NCBI RefSeq assembly: GCF_002072155.1
Contig: NZ_BDIY01000009.1
Span: forward strand, 62,001 to 126,000
DNA: 64,000 nt
DNA from: Roseovarius sp. A-2
Lineage (GTDB): Bacteria; Pseudomonadota; Alphaproteobacteria; Rhodobacterales; Rhodobacteraceae
Direction: 5' to 3'
The notes under the pieces are model-generated. The model did not search any database. It saw only the letters and a program-made list of their open reading frames with translations, and was not told the origin of the DNA. Shown here one piece after another: positions 37,957 to 46,677 of the stretch (position 1 is its first letter; each line of letters opens with the position of its first letter). The position numbers and the translations under genes are program-made.

Positions 37957-38735
37957 GCGGCATTCGAAAGGTGTGGGTCGAGACGCCGCAGGGTCCGATC
38001 GAGGCGGCTGTCGCGGGACGCGTTGTCGCCGACCGGCCCACACTGGTACTGGTGCACGGGATACAGGGCACGCAGGCAGTGTGGGATGCCGTGATCCCGG
38101 TGCTTGCACAGGACTGGCACGTGATTGCGCCGAACCTGCGGGGCCGGGGCGGGTCTTTCGTGGTAAACAATGCCGAGCACTATCGCATGACGGATTTCGC
38201 AGACGACTTGGCCGAAGTGATGGACGGTATCGCGGGCAACGTTGTGCTCGTTGGCTGGAGCATGGGCGGGCTCGTCGCGCTGGAACATTTGCAGAGGCGC
38301 GGGTCGGACCGGATGGCAGGGCTTGCGCTGCTCAGCACCAGCGCCTGCTTGCACGCCGAGGGGCTTGAACCGGCGGTCTGGTTCCACGGGAACACGCCCG
38401 ATACACTCGTCGAGGAGGCGCGGGTCCGGGCGCGCCGATTGAAGCTGACGGACACGGCGGCGGATATCGCGGTGGCCGGGGCGTGGTTGAGCGCAGCGCA
38501 GGTCGATTATCGCCCGGCTCTGGACAGCATCGACGTGCCGGTGCTGGTTTTGCACGGCACCGCCGACCCCGAGTGCCCGCCGGATCATGGCAACGCGCTT
38601 GCGGCTGGTCTGGCCACTTCGAGGCTGGAGTTATGGCAGGGGTGCGGGCATGTGCCGATGGCAGAGCAGCCCGGAGCCCTTGCCGAGACGCTGGCCGCTT
38701 TCGCCTCGGGATGCTGCGCCGCCGTGGCGTCGTGA
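37953..38735 (+). CDS. Alpha/beta hydrolase
   Basis: This 260 aa hydrolase has a G-x-S-x-G nucleophile elbow GWSMGG (Ser103), an oxyanion HG (VHGIQGT), the acid in GTADPE, and the catalytic His in GCGHVPMAEQP. It is likely an esterase or lactonase; the substrate is unknown. Its start overlaps the alcohol dehydrogenase stop by four bases. The operon order (hydroxylase, dehydrogenase, hydrolase) would suit stepwise breakdown of a lipophilic compound. Confidence 0.88.
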   Translation: MSGIRKVWVETPQGPIEAAVAGRVVADRPTLVLVHGIQGTQAVWDAVIPVLAQDWHVIAPNLRGRGGSFVVNNAEHYRMTDFADDLAEVMDGIAGNVVLVGWSMGGLVALEHLQRRGSDRMAGLALLSTSACLHAEGLEPAVWFHGNTPDTLVEEARVRARRLKLTDTAADIAVAGAWLSAAQVDYRPALDSIDVPVLVLHGTADPECPPDHGNALAAGLATSRLELWQGCGHVPMAEQPGALAETLAAFASGCCAAVAS

Positions 38736-38792
38736 CCCGCCGGGAACGCGCCCAAGTCTTGCAGCACGGGCCGAAGCACCGTAGATTTTGAC

Positions 38793-39539
38793 ATGGCAAC
38801 AAAGTATCCACCTCGGACGGTCGCAGTTAAGGTCACAGACAGGCAAATTATGAACAATGACTCAGAGAACGTGTTAGATAATGCTTCTGCGCGCGCCCGA
38901 AGGATCGACAATGTGACGCTGACCGACCGGGCCTACGAGATGATCGAGATGCGGATTGTGGTGCTGGATCTGGAGCCGGGGCAGGTGCTGTCTGAATCGC
39001 AACTTGTCGAGGAACTGGGCATAGGCCGCACCCCTGTGCGCGAGGCGTTGCAGCGGCTGGCGGCCGAGGGTCTGGTTGTGGTGATGCCACGACGCGGGGT
39101 CATGGTGTCCGAGATCAACATAGCCAAGCAATTGCTGCTGCTGGAACTGCGGCGCGAAGTGGAACGGTTATGTGCCTGCAAGGCAGCGCAGCGAGCCACC
39201 GAGGCAGAGCGAGAGCATTTCACGGAACTGGCCGCCAAGCTGGCCGCCTCGGCGGACGCAATAGATTACGACGCGTTCATGCAACTTGACCTTGAGTTCA
39301 ACCGGGCTGTCCTGGCCGCTTGCCGCAACGAGTTTATTGAACGGTCGATGCGTCGTATGCAGGGACTGTCGCGACGGTTCTGGTTCCAGAATTACCGCGT
39401 GGCGCTCGACCTGGAACGCTGTGCAAACCTTCACGCCGATGTTGCGCGCAAGATCGCCGAGGGTGACCGGGCGGCAGCGGGCGAGGCATCGGATAAGCTG
39501 ATGGACTATATCTACGAGTTCACCCGCGCGACCCTTTGA
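38793..39539 (+). CDS. GntR-family transcriptional regulator (FadR/FCD type)
   Basis: This 248 aa regulator has an N-terminal winged helix-turn-helix (VLSESQLVEELGIGRTPVRE in the middle of the domain) and a C-terminal FCD-type helical ligand domain. A later in-frame ATG at 38850 gives a more usual N-terminus; the ribosome site does not decide. It closes the rightward operon and probably controls it and the convergent TRAP operon. A matching dyad lies at 34956-34983. The 3' end overlaps the convergent NDH-like gene by 20 bases. Confidence 0.87.
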   Translation: MATKYPPRTVAVKVTDRQIMNNDSENVLDNASARARRIDNVTLTDRAYEMIEMRIVVLDLEPGQVLSESQLVEELGIGRTPVREALQRLAAEGLVVVMPRRGVMVSEINIAKQLLLLELRREVERLCACKAAQRATEAEREHFTELAAKLAASADAIDYDAFMQLDLEFNRAVLAACRNEFIERSMRRMQGLSRRFWFQNYRVALDLERCANLHADVARKIAEGDRAAAGEASDKLMDYIYEFTRATL

Positions 39540-40662
39540 AGCGCTGCGCGCCGAGCAGCCGGCGGTATTTTCCCACAAAGAGGTCGCGGCCTTTTGTAAG
39601 GCGTGTCAGCGTGTCGCCGGGGCCGCGCATGGTACCGGCCAAAGCCAATAGGCCCGGCAGGGGCAGGTGGGTGGCGCCGAGGCGTGGGCCGACAGGCACG
39701 AGCATGGGGGCATCGCGCCAGGGCCGATAGGGCGTCTGGGTGTCGATCGGCTTGCCCTTGGCGGCCGCGCGGAGGGTTTTCGTCAGGTAAGGGGTTTGGC
39801 GGAGCGTGCCGACGATGGTCATTGCGTCGCCGGTGGCGGCCATGTCGCCGCCCGCGAGCAGCCCCGGCAGAGCGCCCGGTGCGGGTCGCAACCATGCGTC
39901 TGTCACCACGCGCCCCGCGCCGTCGAGGCGCACTGAGGGCAGCGCGGAGAGAAGGTCGGTGCAGGGAATCGCGCCGAGCGCGGGGAGCACGAGGTCTGCC
40001 GCGACGTCTTGCCCATCCGAAAGACCCAGAGGGCCGTCCTGCGCATCCATGCCGGCAGCAATGCCGGGCGCGGTGCGATGCGTGATGACTTTGACCCCCA
40101 GCCTGTGCAGCCGGTTCATGAGTGCGCGGCCCAGCCGCTCCGGCTGGTCAGGCATCGGATTCGGGCCGGCGGCGATCAGGGTGATCTGCACGTCGGGCCG
40201 GGCCGTCGCGATTTCGCCCGCGAGTTCGGTGCCGACCGGACCCGCACCGACAATGGCGATATGTCGGGCCTGCGCGATGCGGTCCGAGAGTGTTCTGTGC
40301 GCGTCGAGGAAAACTTCAATGTCTTCCGCTGAGGATTTGAAGGGCAGGTTATAGGAGGAGCCAGTGGCAACAAGGGTGAAGTCGCTCGCTATCTCCGTGC
40401 CATCCTCAAGGGTTACGCCTTTGGAATGAAGGGCGTCGACACGGCCCCGAACAAACCGGCCTTCGCGCAGCAGGCCGTCATAGGGGATCGTCGCGGCCGT
40501 CAGCAGGTCGGGTTCGACCAATGCGCGGATCATGGCGGGAGCGTGGAGGAAGGCCGGTTTCGGCTCGACCAGGGTGACGTCCATCACCCGGTCGAGCCGG
40601 CGGGCCACGTCGCAGCCGACATACCCGCCGCCGACGACAAGGAGCTTTTGTCTAGAAGCCAA
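39520..40662 (-). CDS. NDH-2-like FAD-dependent pyridine nucleotide oxidoreductase
   Basis: This 380 aa flavoprotein has an N-terminal FAD loop (LLVVGGGYVGCDVARRL) and a second nucleotide loop (AIVGAGPVGTELAGEIA), like type II NADH dehydrogenases and AIF/FSP1-type enzymes. It has no redox disulfide. The start is TTG 40662, with GGAGAAAG before it, and it overlaps the dctM end by 11 bases. It is unusual to find such an enzyme translationally coupled to a TRAP transporter; it may pass electrons to quinone for the operon's dehydrogenase. Confidence 0.82.
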   Translation of the reverse strand: MASRQKLLVVGGGYVGCDVARRLDRVMDVTLVEPKPAFLHAPAMIRALVEPDLLTAATIPYDGLLREGRFVRGRVDALHSKGVTLEDGTEIASDFTLVATGSSYNLPFKSSAEDIEVFLDAHRTLSDRIAQARHIAIVGAGPVGTELAGEIATARPDVQITLIAAGPNPMPDQPERLGRALMNRLHRLGVKVITHRTAPGIAAGMDAQDGPLGLSDGQDVAADLVLPALGAIPCTDLLSALPSVRLDGAGRVVTDAWLRPAPGALPGLLAGGDMAATGDAMTIVGTLRQTPYLTKTLRAAAKGKPIDTQTPYRPWRDAPMLVPVGPRLGATHLPLPGLLALAGTMRGPGDTLTRLTKGRDLFVGKYRRLLGAQRFKGSRG

Positions 40663-41968
40663 GGACTTTCTCCGGCAGCCAGAGAACCATCTGCGGGAAG
40701 GCCATCACCAGCGCCAGCGTGAAGAGTTGAAGGATGATGAAGGGCACGACCCCCTTGAACATGTCGGGCATGGTGATCTCCGGCGGTGCGATGCCGCGCA
40801 GGTAGAAGATGGCCGGGGCCATCGGCGGCGATAGGTAGCTGGTTTGTATCACGATCAGGAAGAGGATGCAGAACCAAACCGGGTCGAAGCCGAGCTGCGT
40901 GACGATCGGAATGAAGACCGGCAGGAAGATCAGAAGGATCGAGATCCATTCCAGTGCGAAGCCAGCGATGAAGACGATGATCAGGAACACCGCCAGCGTG
41001 GCCCAGGGGCTGAGATCGGAGGCGGCGATCAGTTCGGTCGTGACACGGGTGCCGCCCGCACCGACGAAGACGCCCGAAAACATCGAGCCTGCCAGCAGGA
41101 TCATGAGGATCATCGACGTGACCTTGACCGTGTTCAGCAAGGCAAGGCGCAGTGTCGTCCAGGTAAGCGTGCGGTAGACCGCCGCCAGGATCACGGCCCC
41201 GAAGGCGCCCATCGCCGCCGCCTCTGTCGGAGAGGCGAGACCCATCATGATCGAACCCAGCACCGCGAAGATCATCAGCGCCGCCGGCAGGAAGGCCGTC
41301 ACCGTGATCCAGAGCCGCTCGCCCAGCGTTGGCAGATACTCGTCATCCGAGACGAGCGAGCCGTCCTGCGGGCGCAGGTAGCAGCGGCCTATGATGTAGA
41401 TGACGTAAAGCGTTGCCATGGTCAGGCCGGGGATGATCATGCCGATGAAGAGATCGCCGACCGATACGTCCGCGATCGGCCCCATGATGATGACCACAAC
41501 CGAGGGCGGGATTATGGTGCCCAGCGAGCCGCCGGCGCAGATCGTGCCCGAGATGAGTCCCTTGTTGTAGTTGTGTTTCATCATGACCGGGATAGCCAGA
41601 AGCCCCACCACGGTTTCTGTCGCGCCGATCACGCCTGTGGAAGCGGCGAAGATGACGCACATGAAGATCGTACCGACCCCCAGCCCGCCAGGCAGGCGGC
41701 GGGTCCAGATATGGACCGCGTCGAAGAGGCGTTCCGCGATGCCGGATTTTTCCAGCATGGTGCCCATGAAGACGAAGAGCGGCACGGCGGCGAGCACGAA
41801 GTTGCCCGCGACCTCGTCGATCTTGTCGATGAACTGGTAGATGACGGTGTCGCCGAAGGTGATGTAGCCGAAGATCGTGGCGACGCCCATCAGCGAGAAG
41901 GCGATCGGAAAGCCGGTCAGAAGGATCAGCAGCAAGACCGGGAACATCCAGAGTGCGAGATATTCCAT
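40652..41968 (-). CDS. dctM: TRAP transporter large permease (DctM)
   Basis: This 438 aa integral membrane subunit carries out Na+-coupled uptake with DctQ and DctP. It has many hydrophobic helices and the DctM patterns: GFPIAFSLMG at the N-terminus, GGSLGTIIPPSVV in the middle and SPTEAAAMGAFGA before the last third. It follows dctQ after three bases and overlaps the NDH-like gene. Together with dctQ and dctP it forms a complete importer. Confidence 0.95.
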   Translation of the reverse strand: MEYLALWMFPVLLLILLTGFPIAFSLMGVATIFGYITFGDTVIYQFIDKIDEVAGNFVLAAVPLFVFMGTMLEKSGIAERLFDAVHIWTRRLPGGLGVGTIFMCVIFAASTGVIGATETVVGLLAIPVMMKHNYNKGLISGTICAGGSLGTIIPPSVVVIIMGPIADVSVGDLFIGMIIPGLTMATLYVIYIIGRCYLRPQDGSLVSDDEYLPTLGERLWITVTAFLPAALMIFAVLGSIMMGLASPTEAAAMGAFGAVILAAVYRTLTWTTLRLALLNTVKVTSMILMILLAGSMFSGVFVGAGGTRVTTELIAASDLSPWATLAVFLIIVFIAGFALEWISILLIFLPVFIPIVTQLGFDPVWFCILFLIVIQTSYLSPPMAPAIFYLRGIAPPEITMPDMFKGVVPFIILQLFTLALVMAFPQMVLWLPEKVLGF

Positions 41969-41971
41969 GGC

Positions 41972-42487
41972 TCAGACCTCCTTCGCGTCGGGGGCAAACA
42001 GGACCTGGAGGCAGCCGAGCGCTTCGGCGATGGCCTGGAGCACCATCGCCACGAAGGCCGTGAAGAATACGAGGTGATAGGGCCAGACGACAGGGTTCCA
42101 GGCGCTTTCACCGGAGCGTTCGCCCCATTCATAGGCCTCGATCATGTAGTGATAGAGCGCGAAGGTCAGCCAGATGCCGATCGGCAGGAACAGAAGCAGG
42201 TATCCCGCGAGATCCAGAATGGCCTTGAGACGCGGCGAGAAGCGGCAGGCGAGGACGTCGATGCGCACATGCTGGCCGTCGCGCAGGGCGTAGGCGGAGC
42301 CCAGCAGGAAGGAGGCGCCCATTGCCATGTAGCCGATTTCGTAGGCCCAGATGGTCGGCTGGTTGAAGACGTAGCGAGAGATGACCTCGTAGACCGAGGC
42401 GAGGATCAGAGGGACGAGGATCAGGGCCGAGAAATAGCCCAGGACACCACTGATCGCTCCGATGAAGCGGCGAATGGATGTAATCAT
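41972..42487 (-). CDS. dctQ: TRAP transporter small permease (DctQ)
   Basis: This 171 aa four-helix membrane subunit links DctM and the periplasmic binding protein. It has four hydrophobic segments and the typical DctQ feature ALRDGQHVRIDVLA near residue 76. It lies between dctP and dctM on the same strand. Confidence 0.92.
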   Translation of the reverse strand: MITSIRRFIGAISGVLGYFSALILVPLILASVYEVISRYVFNQPTIWAYEIGYMAMGASFLLGSAYALRDGQHVRIDVLACRFSPRLKAILDLAGYLLLFLPIGIWLTFALYHYMIEAYEWGERSGESAWNPVVWPYHLVFFTAFVAMVLQAIAEALGCLQVLFAPDAKEV

Positions 42488-42562
42488 GTCAGAGTTTCCT
42501 ATGAACGGCGAAGCAGCCCCGGCCCCTCAGCGGGTCGGGGCTGCGCCTGTCCGGTTGGGCGT

Positions 42563-43642
42563 TCAGTTGGACGAGCTGTCCTGCGGCGGCAGGGCCATCT
42601 TGCGATAGCTGTCGGCCTCCGACCATGCGGACTCGAACTCACGCTGGGAGGCGAGCACGCGCTCGAACCATTCGTTGCCCTCGGCCTGGCGGTCGGCCCA
42701 TTCCATGCCGAGGCGCTTGGCGGCGTCCTTTACCTCGTCCTCCAGGACGATGATCTCGTTGCCGTTCTCGCGGTAGAATTCCAACGCCTTGGCGTCCTCG
42801 TTTCCGAGGCGCATCCAGCTTTCGAACGTCACCAGCATGGCGGCGAGCTTAACCATTTCCTTGTCATGGCCCGACAGGGCCTCGAAGGCGGCGTCGTTAA
42901 TGATCAGCTCATACGGCCCGACGGGCTGGTGCACGCCAGGGATAACCACGTATTTGGCGATCTGGTAAAAGCCGGGCGAAACGTTTTCATAGAGCGAGCC
43001 CCATTCGGTCGCGTCGATGGTGCCGCGTTCGAGTGAGGTGTAGACCTCGCCACCGGCCATGGTGACGGGCGAGGCACCCAGCTCGTTGGAAATCTCCAGC
43101 CACGCCCCGGCGGTGCGCATCTTGAGACCTTGCAGGTCCTCGAGCGTCGAGACGGGTTTCTTGGAATGCAGGAAAACCTCGGCGGGGCGCATAAAGAGCG
43201 GCATGGAGACGATGCCGAAGCGATCCCGGCGGAATTCGGTCCAGAGTTCCTGGCCGCCGCCCTGATAGAGCCAGTGCAGCATGCGCTCGCTGTCCATCGA
43301 GCCGGCGAAACCGCCGAAGAGCACGGTGGTCTTGTCCCTACCCCAGTCGTACCCCATCCATGTGTGGCCGACCTCGGCCACGCCCCGTTTCACAGTGGTG
43401 GAGACGTCGAGCGCCTTGCCCAGCGTACCGGCGGGAAACACCTCGATCTCGACACGGCCTTCGGTCATTTGCGACACGCGCTCAGCGAAGGCTTCGGCGC
43501 CCAGTTCCATCAGCGGACCGCCGGTGACGGTAGTGGCCATTTTCCATTCGTGTTCGGCGGCGAGCGCCGCGCTGCTCAACAGAGCGCCGGTCATGCTGGC
43601 GGCCAGCGCAACGGTCGCGATGCCTTTCTTCCACGGTGACAT
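42563..43642 (-). CDS. dctP: TRAP transporter periplasmic binding protein (DctP, TakP-like)
   Basis: This 359 aa solute-binding protein has a Sec signal peptide of about 28 residues (ending AALA). The mature protein has the DctP folds with LEDLQGLKMRTAG (the conserved carboxylate-binding Arg) and SLERGTIDATEWG. The last motif resembles TakP-type 2-oxo-acid binding proteins. A carboxylate ligand is likely; its identity is unknown. It heads the leftward TRAP/NDH operon. Confidence 0.92.
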   Translation of the reverse strand: MSPWKKGIATVALAASMTGALLSSAALAAEHEWKMATTVTGGPLMELGAEAFAERVSQMTEGRVEIEVFPAGTLGKALDVSTTVKRGVAEVGHTWMGYDWGRDKTTVLFGGFAGSMDSERMLHWLYQGGGQELWTEFRRDRFGIVSMPLFMRPAEVFLHSKKPVSTLEDLQGLKMRTAGAWLEISNELGASPVTMAGGEVYTSLERGTIDATEWGSLYENVSPGFYQIAKYVVIPGVHQPVGPYELIINDAAFEALSGHDKEMVKLAAMLVTFESWMRLGNEDAKALEFYRENGNEIIVLEDEVKDAAKRLGMEWADRQAEGNEWFERVLASQREFESAWSEADSYRKMALPPQDSSSN

Positions 43643-43928
43643 AAGATTTCCTCCCTATTCGGTTTCTTGCAGGCTCTTCCCTTCCAAACCGTCATTCTTC
43701 TTAGGTATCGTCGACGGAGACGGACGTTTGTCGGCGCCGGAGAGCTGCATCGGAGACTCGTAAACGACTTTTGATCGACGGTCAATATGCAAGTAATACG
43801 TAACTAATATGTCATACTGAAGTGGTCGAAAAGCTTTATGAAATTGGCCTCGGAGAAGCAGAGTGATCCGGCCCTTGTTTCACGGGACACCTAAGCGATT
43901 TCGGTTTTGGCCTTTCTGAACTCGCGCG
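43643..43928. other. Intergenic stretch upstream of dctP, no gene seen
   Basis: About 286 bases hold the dctP promoter region and end at the IS6-type element at 43929. The stretch 43780-43820 is AT-rich (around AATACGTAACTAATATG), consistent with a promoter or operator for the GntR regulator. No coding frame or RNA is supported. Confidence 0.5.
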
Positions 43929-44739
43929 GGCTTTGTCAGGTTGTTTTACCGCGACGTGACCAAGACCGGCACCATCATTATGCGGTCATTTCAGCCGCAT
44001 AATCGTTCCACAGGCTGAACGCATCAGCCCGAGATTGGCGATAGGATACTGCGGAGAGGCAATGGCGCTTCGGACGGAACAAGGTTGCGGTCTGATCGTG
44101 AACGGAAAGAAATCTCTCCACTTGGCGCGAAGATTTGAAGCGGCCCATGATCTTTTCTCGTCGCCTTGTGTGTCGATGCGAAGCCTCTGACCGGTTGTTC
44201 AACCCCTTGTGCGAGCGGTGCTCGACGCTTGGGCAAAGCCCCCGGACGGCGACGCCACAGCTGCGGAGCTTGTCGGTCACAATGACCCGCGGTACGCCCC
44301 ATCGCCGCACCAGTTTTCGAAGAAATCGCTTGGCAGCATGGGCATTCCTACGACTTTGGACCAGGATCTCCAGCACGTCGCCATTCGTATCGTCCGCCCG
44401 CCAAAGCCAGTGCTTCTGGCCTCGGATCGAGATCACGACCTCGTCGAGGTGCCATTTGTCGGTCGGGGCCGGGCGGTCGCGACGGATACTCGCGGCGACC
44501 TGCGCACCGAACCGTTGGCACCAAACACGGATGCTTTCGTAGGAGACGATCACACCTCGCTCGGCCAGCAGATCTTTCGACATCGCGCAGGCTCAGTGCA
44601 AAGCGGTGATACGCCCAGACGGCGTAAGAGATGACGGAACGGGGGAAGCGGAAGCCCTTCAGGCGAGGCTGTGAAACTTTGCTGATCATGACAGAGGGCT
44701 ATGCATGCAGCTGGGTCGGGTCAACAACCTGACAAAGCC
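43929..44739 (-). mobile_element. IS6-family insertion sequence, third element (811 bp)
   Basis: The termini GGCTTTGTCAGGTTGTT (43929-43945) and its exact complement (44723-44739) bound one transposase. These ends differ from those of copies 1 and 2, so it is a different IS6-family member. No 8-base duplication is seen (CTCGCGCG against GGCAGGGG). It forms the right border of the hydroxylase/TRAP gene block. Confidence 0.85.
43978..44689 (-). pseudogene. IS6-family transposase, frameshifted
   Basis: The N-terminal part (from ATG 44689: MISKVSQPRLKGFRFPRSVI, then FALSLRDVE) and the C-terminal part (DLLAERGVIVSYESIRVW through the DDE motifs to 43978) lie in different frames. The shift falls near 44580, inside the helix-turn-helix region. 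Together they would make about 236 aa. Motifs DEVVISIRG and VTDKLRSCG are intact, but the gene is not expressed as one protein without a frameshift. Confidence 0.85.
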
Positions 44740-44761
44740 GGCAGGGGGCCTGAAGGCGGCG

Positions 44762-45448
44762 CTATGTCGTGCATTGCGTGGGGAGTTCGAACAGGTCGAC
44801 GAACCTGTGACACAGGCCCGCAACTCCAGTGATCTCAACGCCAACCGTTTCGGGGGCCATGTTACCATAAAACACCGCAGCTAATGGCGGGGCGGCGGGA
44901 GCCGTGAAGTGCAGGTCGGAGGCGTTAGTTTCCCCGCGTGTCACAGGCATGGCACCGTCTTCAAGGCGGGCCGTAAAGCGCGCCTTGCCGATGGTAAACT
45001 GAACAACAACCTTCATCCCTTGCGCGGCGTCGGTTTTGAGCATCGTTCTCAGCGATAGCATAAAAGACACCGGCGACAGGGGCAACGTCGGGTCATGCAA
45101 TGGCGAGGCGGCGGCCCAACGTCCGAGCTCGCTTATGATCGGTTCAGCCGCATAGCCCCAGTCCGTCAGACCATAAAGTTGCGCGGGCGCGGGGTCCGGC
45201 GCAGTTGAACGCACGATCACGCCATTCGCCTCAAGCCCGGCGAGCCGTTCGGTCAATACTTTGGCGCTTAAGCCGGGAAGGCTGGTGCGAATATCACTGA
45301 AACGGCGCGGCCCGAACATCAGCTCGCGCACGATTAACATGGACCAGCGCTCGCCCAGCAGCTCCAACCCAAATGCCGCGCCGCAGGCATCTGCGTACCA
45401 GCGCCCATGGGGGGATTCTGCCGATGTGGTATCTTTTTGTAACTTCAT
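44762..45448 (-). CDS. HxlR-family transcriptional regulator with SCP2-like C-terminal domain
   Basis: Residues about 20-105 form the HxlR winged helix (CGAAFGLELLGERWSMLIVR; FSDIRTSLPGLSAKVLTERL). Residues about 110-228 form an SCP2-like lipid-binding fold (KVVVQFTIGKARFTARLEDG). Such regulators sense small organic molecules. It is divergent from the DUF1428-GST-hydrolase operon across about 190 bases and is the likely regulator of it. Confidence 0.85.
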   Translation of the reverse strand: MKLQKDTTSAESPHGRWYADACGAAFGLELLGERWSMLIVRELMFGPRRFSDIRTSLPGLSAKVLTERLAGLEANGVIVRSTAPDPAPAQLYGLTDWGYAAEPIISELGRWAAASPLHDPTLPLSPVSFMLSLRTMLKTDAAQGMKVVVQFTIGKARFTARLEDGAMPVTRGETNASDLHFTAPAAPPLAAVFYGNMAPETVGVEITGVAGLCHRFVDLFELPTQCTT

Positions 45449-45640
45449 GGTTGCCTTTAATAACCGATACCCATTAGCTTGTCCATATCGGCCATACGAA
45501 TCGCGAGAAATCCCATGTCACAGCACATGCAATATCCAAGTTCGTAAATGGCGCTGCCGAGGGGCCATAGTCAAAGACGATAGGCCGCCCTGTCGTGATC
45601 AATGATTGGCGCATGCCAAGACGCTAAGAGGAGACAATTG

Positions 45641-45994
45641 ATGACCTATGTTGCCGGGATCCTGACCCCCGTCCCGAATGAAAACAAAGAGGCCTATATC
45701 GCAAGCGTCCGCAAGGCTTGGCCATTGTTCAAGGACTATGGAGCCTTGCAGATGGTGGAGGCCTGGGGCGATTATATCCCCGAAGGCGAACACACCGATT
45801 TCAAAAGCGCCGTGGCGCTGAAGGATGGTGAAACCGTCTGTTTTTCCTGGATCATCTGGCCCGACAAGGAATCCCACGACAAATGCGGCGCAAGTATGGA
45901 GAGCGATCCGCGCTGGCAGGACATGGATATGCCTTTTGATGGCAAGCGGATGATGTGGGGCGGGTTTACCCCGATCGTTGAGGAAAAGGCTTAA
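45641..45994 (+). CDS. DUF1428 family protein (YbaA-like)
   Basis: This 117 aa protein (MTYVAGILTPVPNENKEAYI) has the DUF1428 pattern: WGDYIPEGEHTDFKSAV, then VCFSWIIWPDKESHDK and FDGKRMMWGGF. The fold is a ferredoxin-like alpha/beta dimer of unknown activity. The start ATG 45641 follows AGAGGAGA. It is the first gene of an operon; the next gene starts three bases after its stop. Confidence 0.88.
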   Translation: MTYVAGILTPVPNENKEAYIASVRKAWPLFKDYGALQMVEAWGDYIPEGEHTDFKSAVALKDGETVCFSWIIWPDKESHDKCGASMESDPRWQDMDMPFDGKRMMWGGFTPIVEEKA

Positions 45995-45997
45995 ACT

Positions 45998-46657
45998 ATG
46001 AATGACGGTACTCGATCAGAACTTACTATCTGGACCTTTGATTGGGTGCCCGATGGCCCTCGCGGTTATGTGCGGGACTTGCGACTGCGGTGGGCTTGTG
46101 AAGAGGCGGGGTTGGACTATCAGGTTCGCTCCGTCCCCTTCGACGACCGCAACGCCGACCACCTGAAACAGCAACCGTTCGGGCAAGTGCCGTTTCTGAC
46201 GGATGGCGACCTGCGCCTTTTCGAAAGCGGCGCATGCCTGTTGCATCTTGCTGAGAAGAGCGAGGTCTTGATGCCACAGGACGCAGTGACAAAAGCAGAA
46301 ACGCTCTCGTGGGTCATTTCTGCGTTGAACTCGGTCGAGATGGTCAGCCTGCCGTGGTGGTTTGTCGGCCTATCGAACCCGCCAGAGAACCAGCTTGACG
46401 GCTGGCTCCGCTCGCGTCTTGACGTGCTGGAGGGTGTGTTTGCCGCGCGCGCCTGGCTGGTCGATGAGCGGTTCACCGCCGCCGATCTGATCATGGCGGA
46501 CGTTCTGCGCCTGCCTTGGGTTCGTGGGCTTGGCAGCTATCCAGCAACAGATGCCTATGTGGCCCGGATCTGTGCCCGCCCCGCCTTTGAAAAGGCTCTT
46601 GCCGACCAAATGGCGCATTTCGCCGCGGCAGACGCAATGCGCGCCGCTGAAACGTAA
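45998..46657 (+). CDS. Glutathione S-transferase family protein
   Basis: This 219 aa GST has a thioredoxin-like N-terminal domain (LTIWTFDWVPDGPRGYVRDL; GQVPFLTDGDLRLFESGACL with the GSH-binding cis-Pro and Glu-Ser). A helical C-terminal domain follows (RFTAADLIMADVLR). The stretch WVPDGPRGYVRD replaces the usual catalytic Ser/Cys motif. It is packed between the DUF1428 gene and a hydrolase; the context suggests detoxification. Confidence 0.85.
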   Translation: MNDGTRSELTIWTFDWVPDGPRGYVRDLRLRWACEEAGLDYQVRSVPFDDRNADHLKQQPFGQVPFLTDGDLRLFESGACLLHLAEKSEVLMPQDAVTKAETLSWVISALNSVEMVSLPWWFVGLSNPPENQLDGWLRSRLDVLEGVFAARAWLVDERFTAADLIMADVLRLPWVRGLGSYPATDAYVARICARPAFEKALADQMAHFAAADAMRAAET

Positions 46658-46677
46658 AACTCTTTGAAAGACCTGTT

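Noticed and set aside
40844..43036. 730-codon plus-strand frame opposite the TRAP genes
   Set aside because: The translation is extreme in Asp, Glu, His and Arg, and it is antisense to three well-supported genes.
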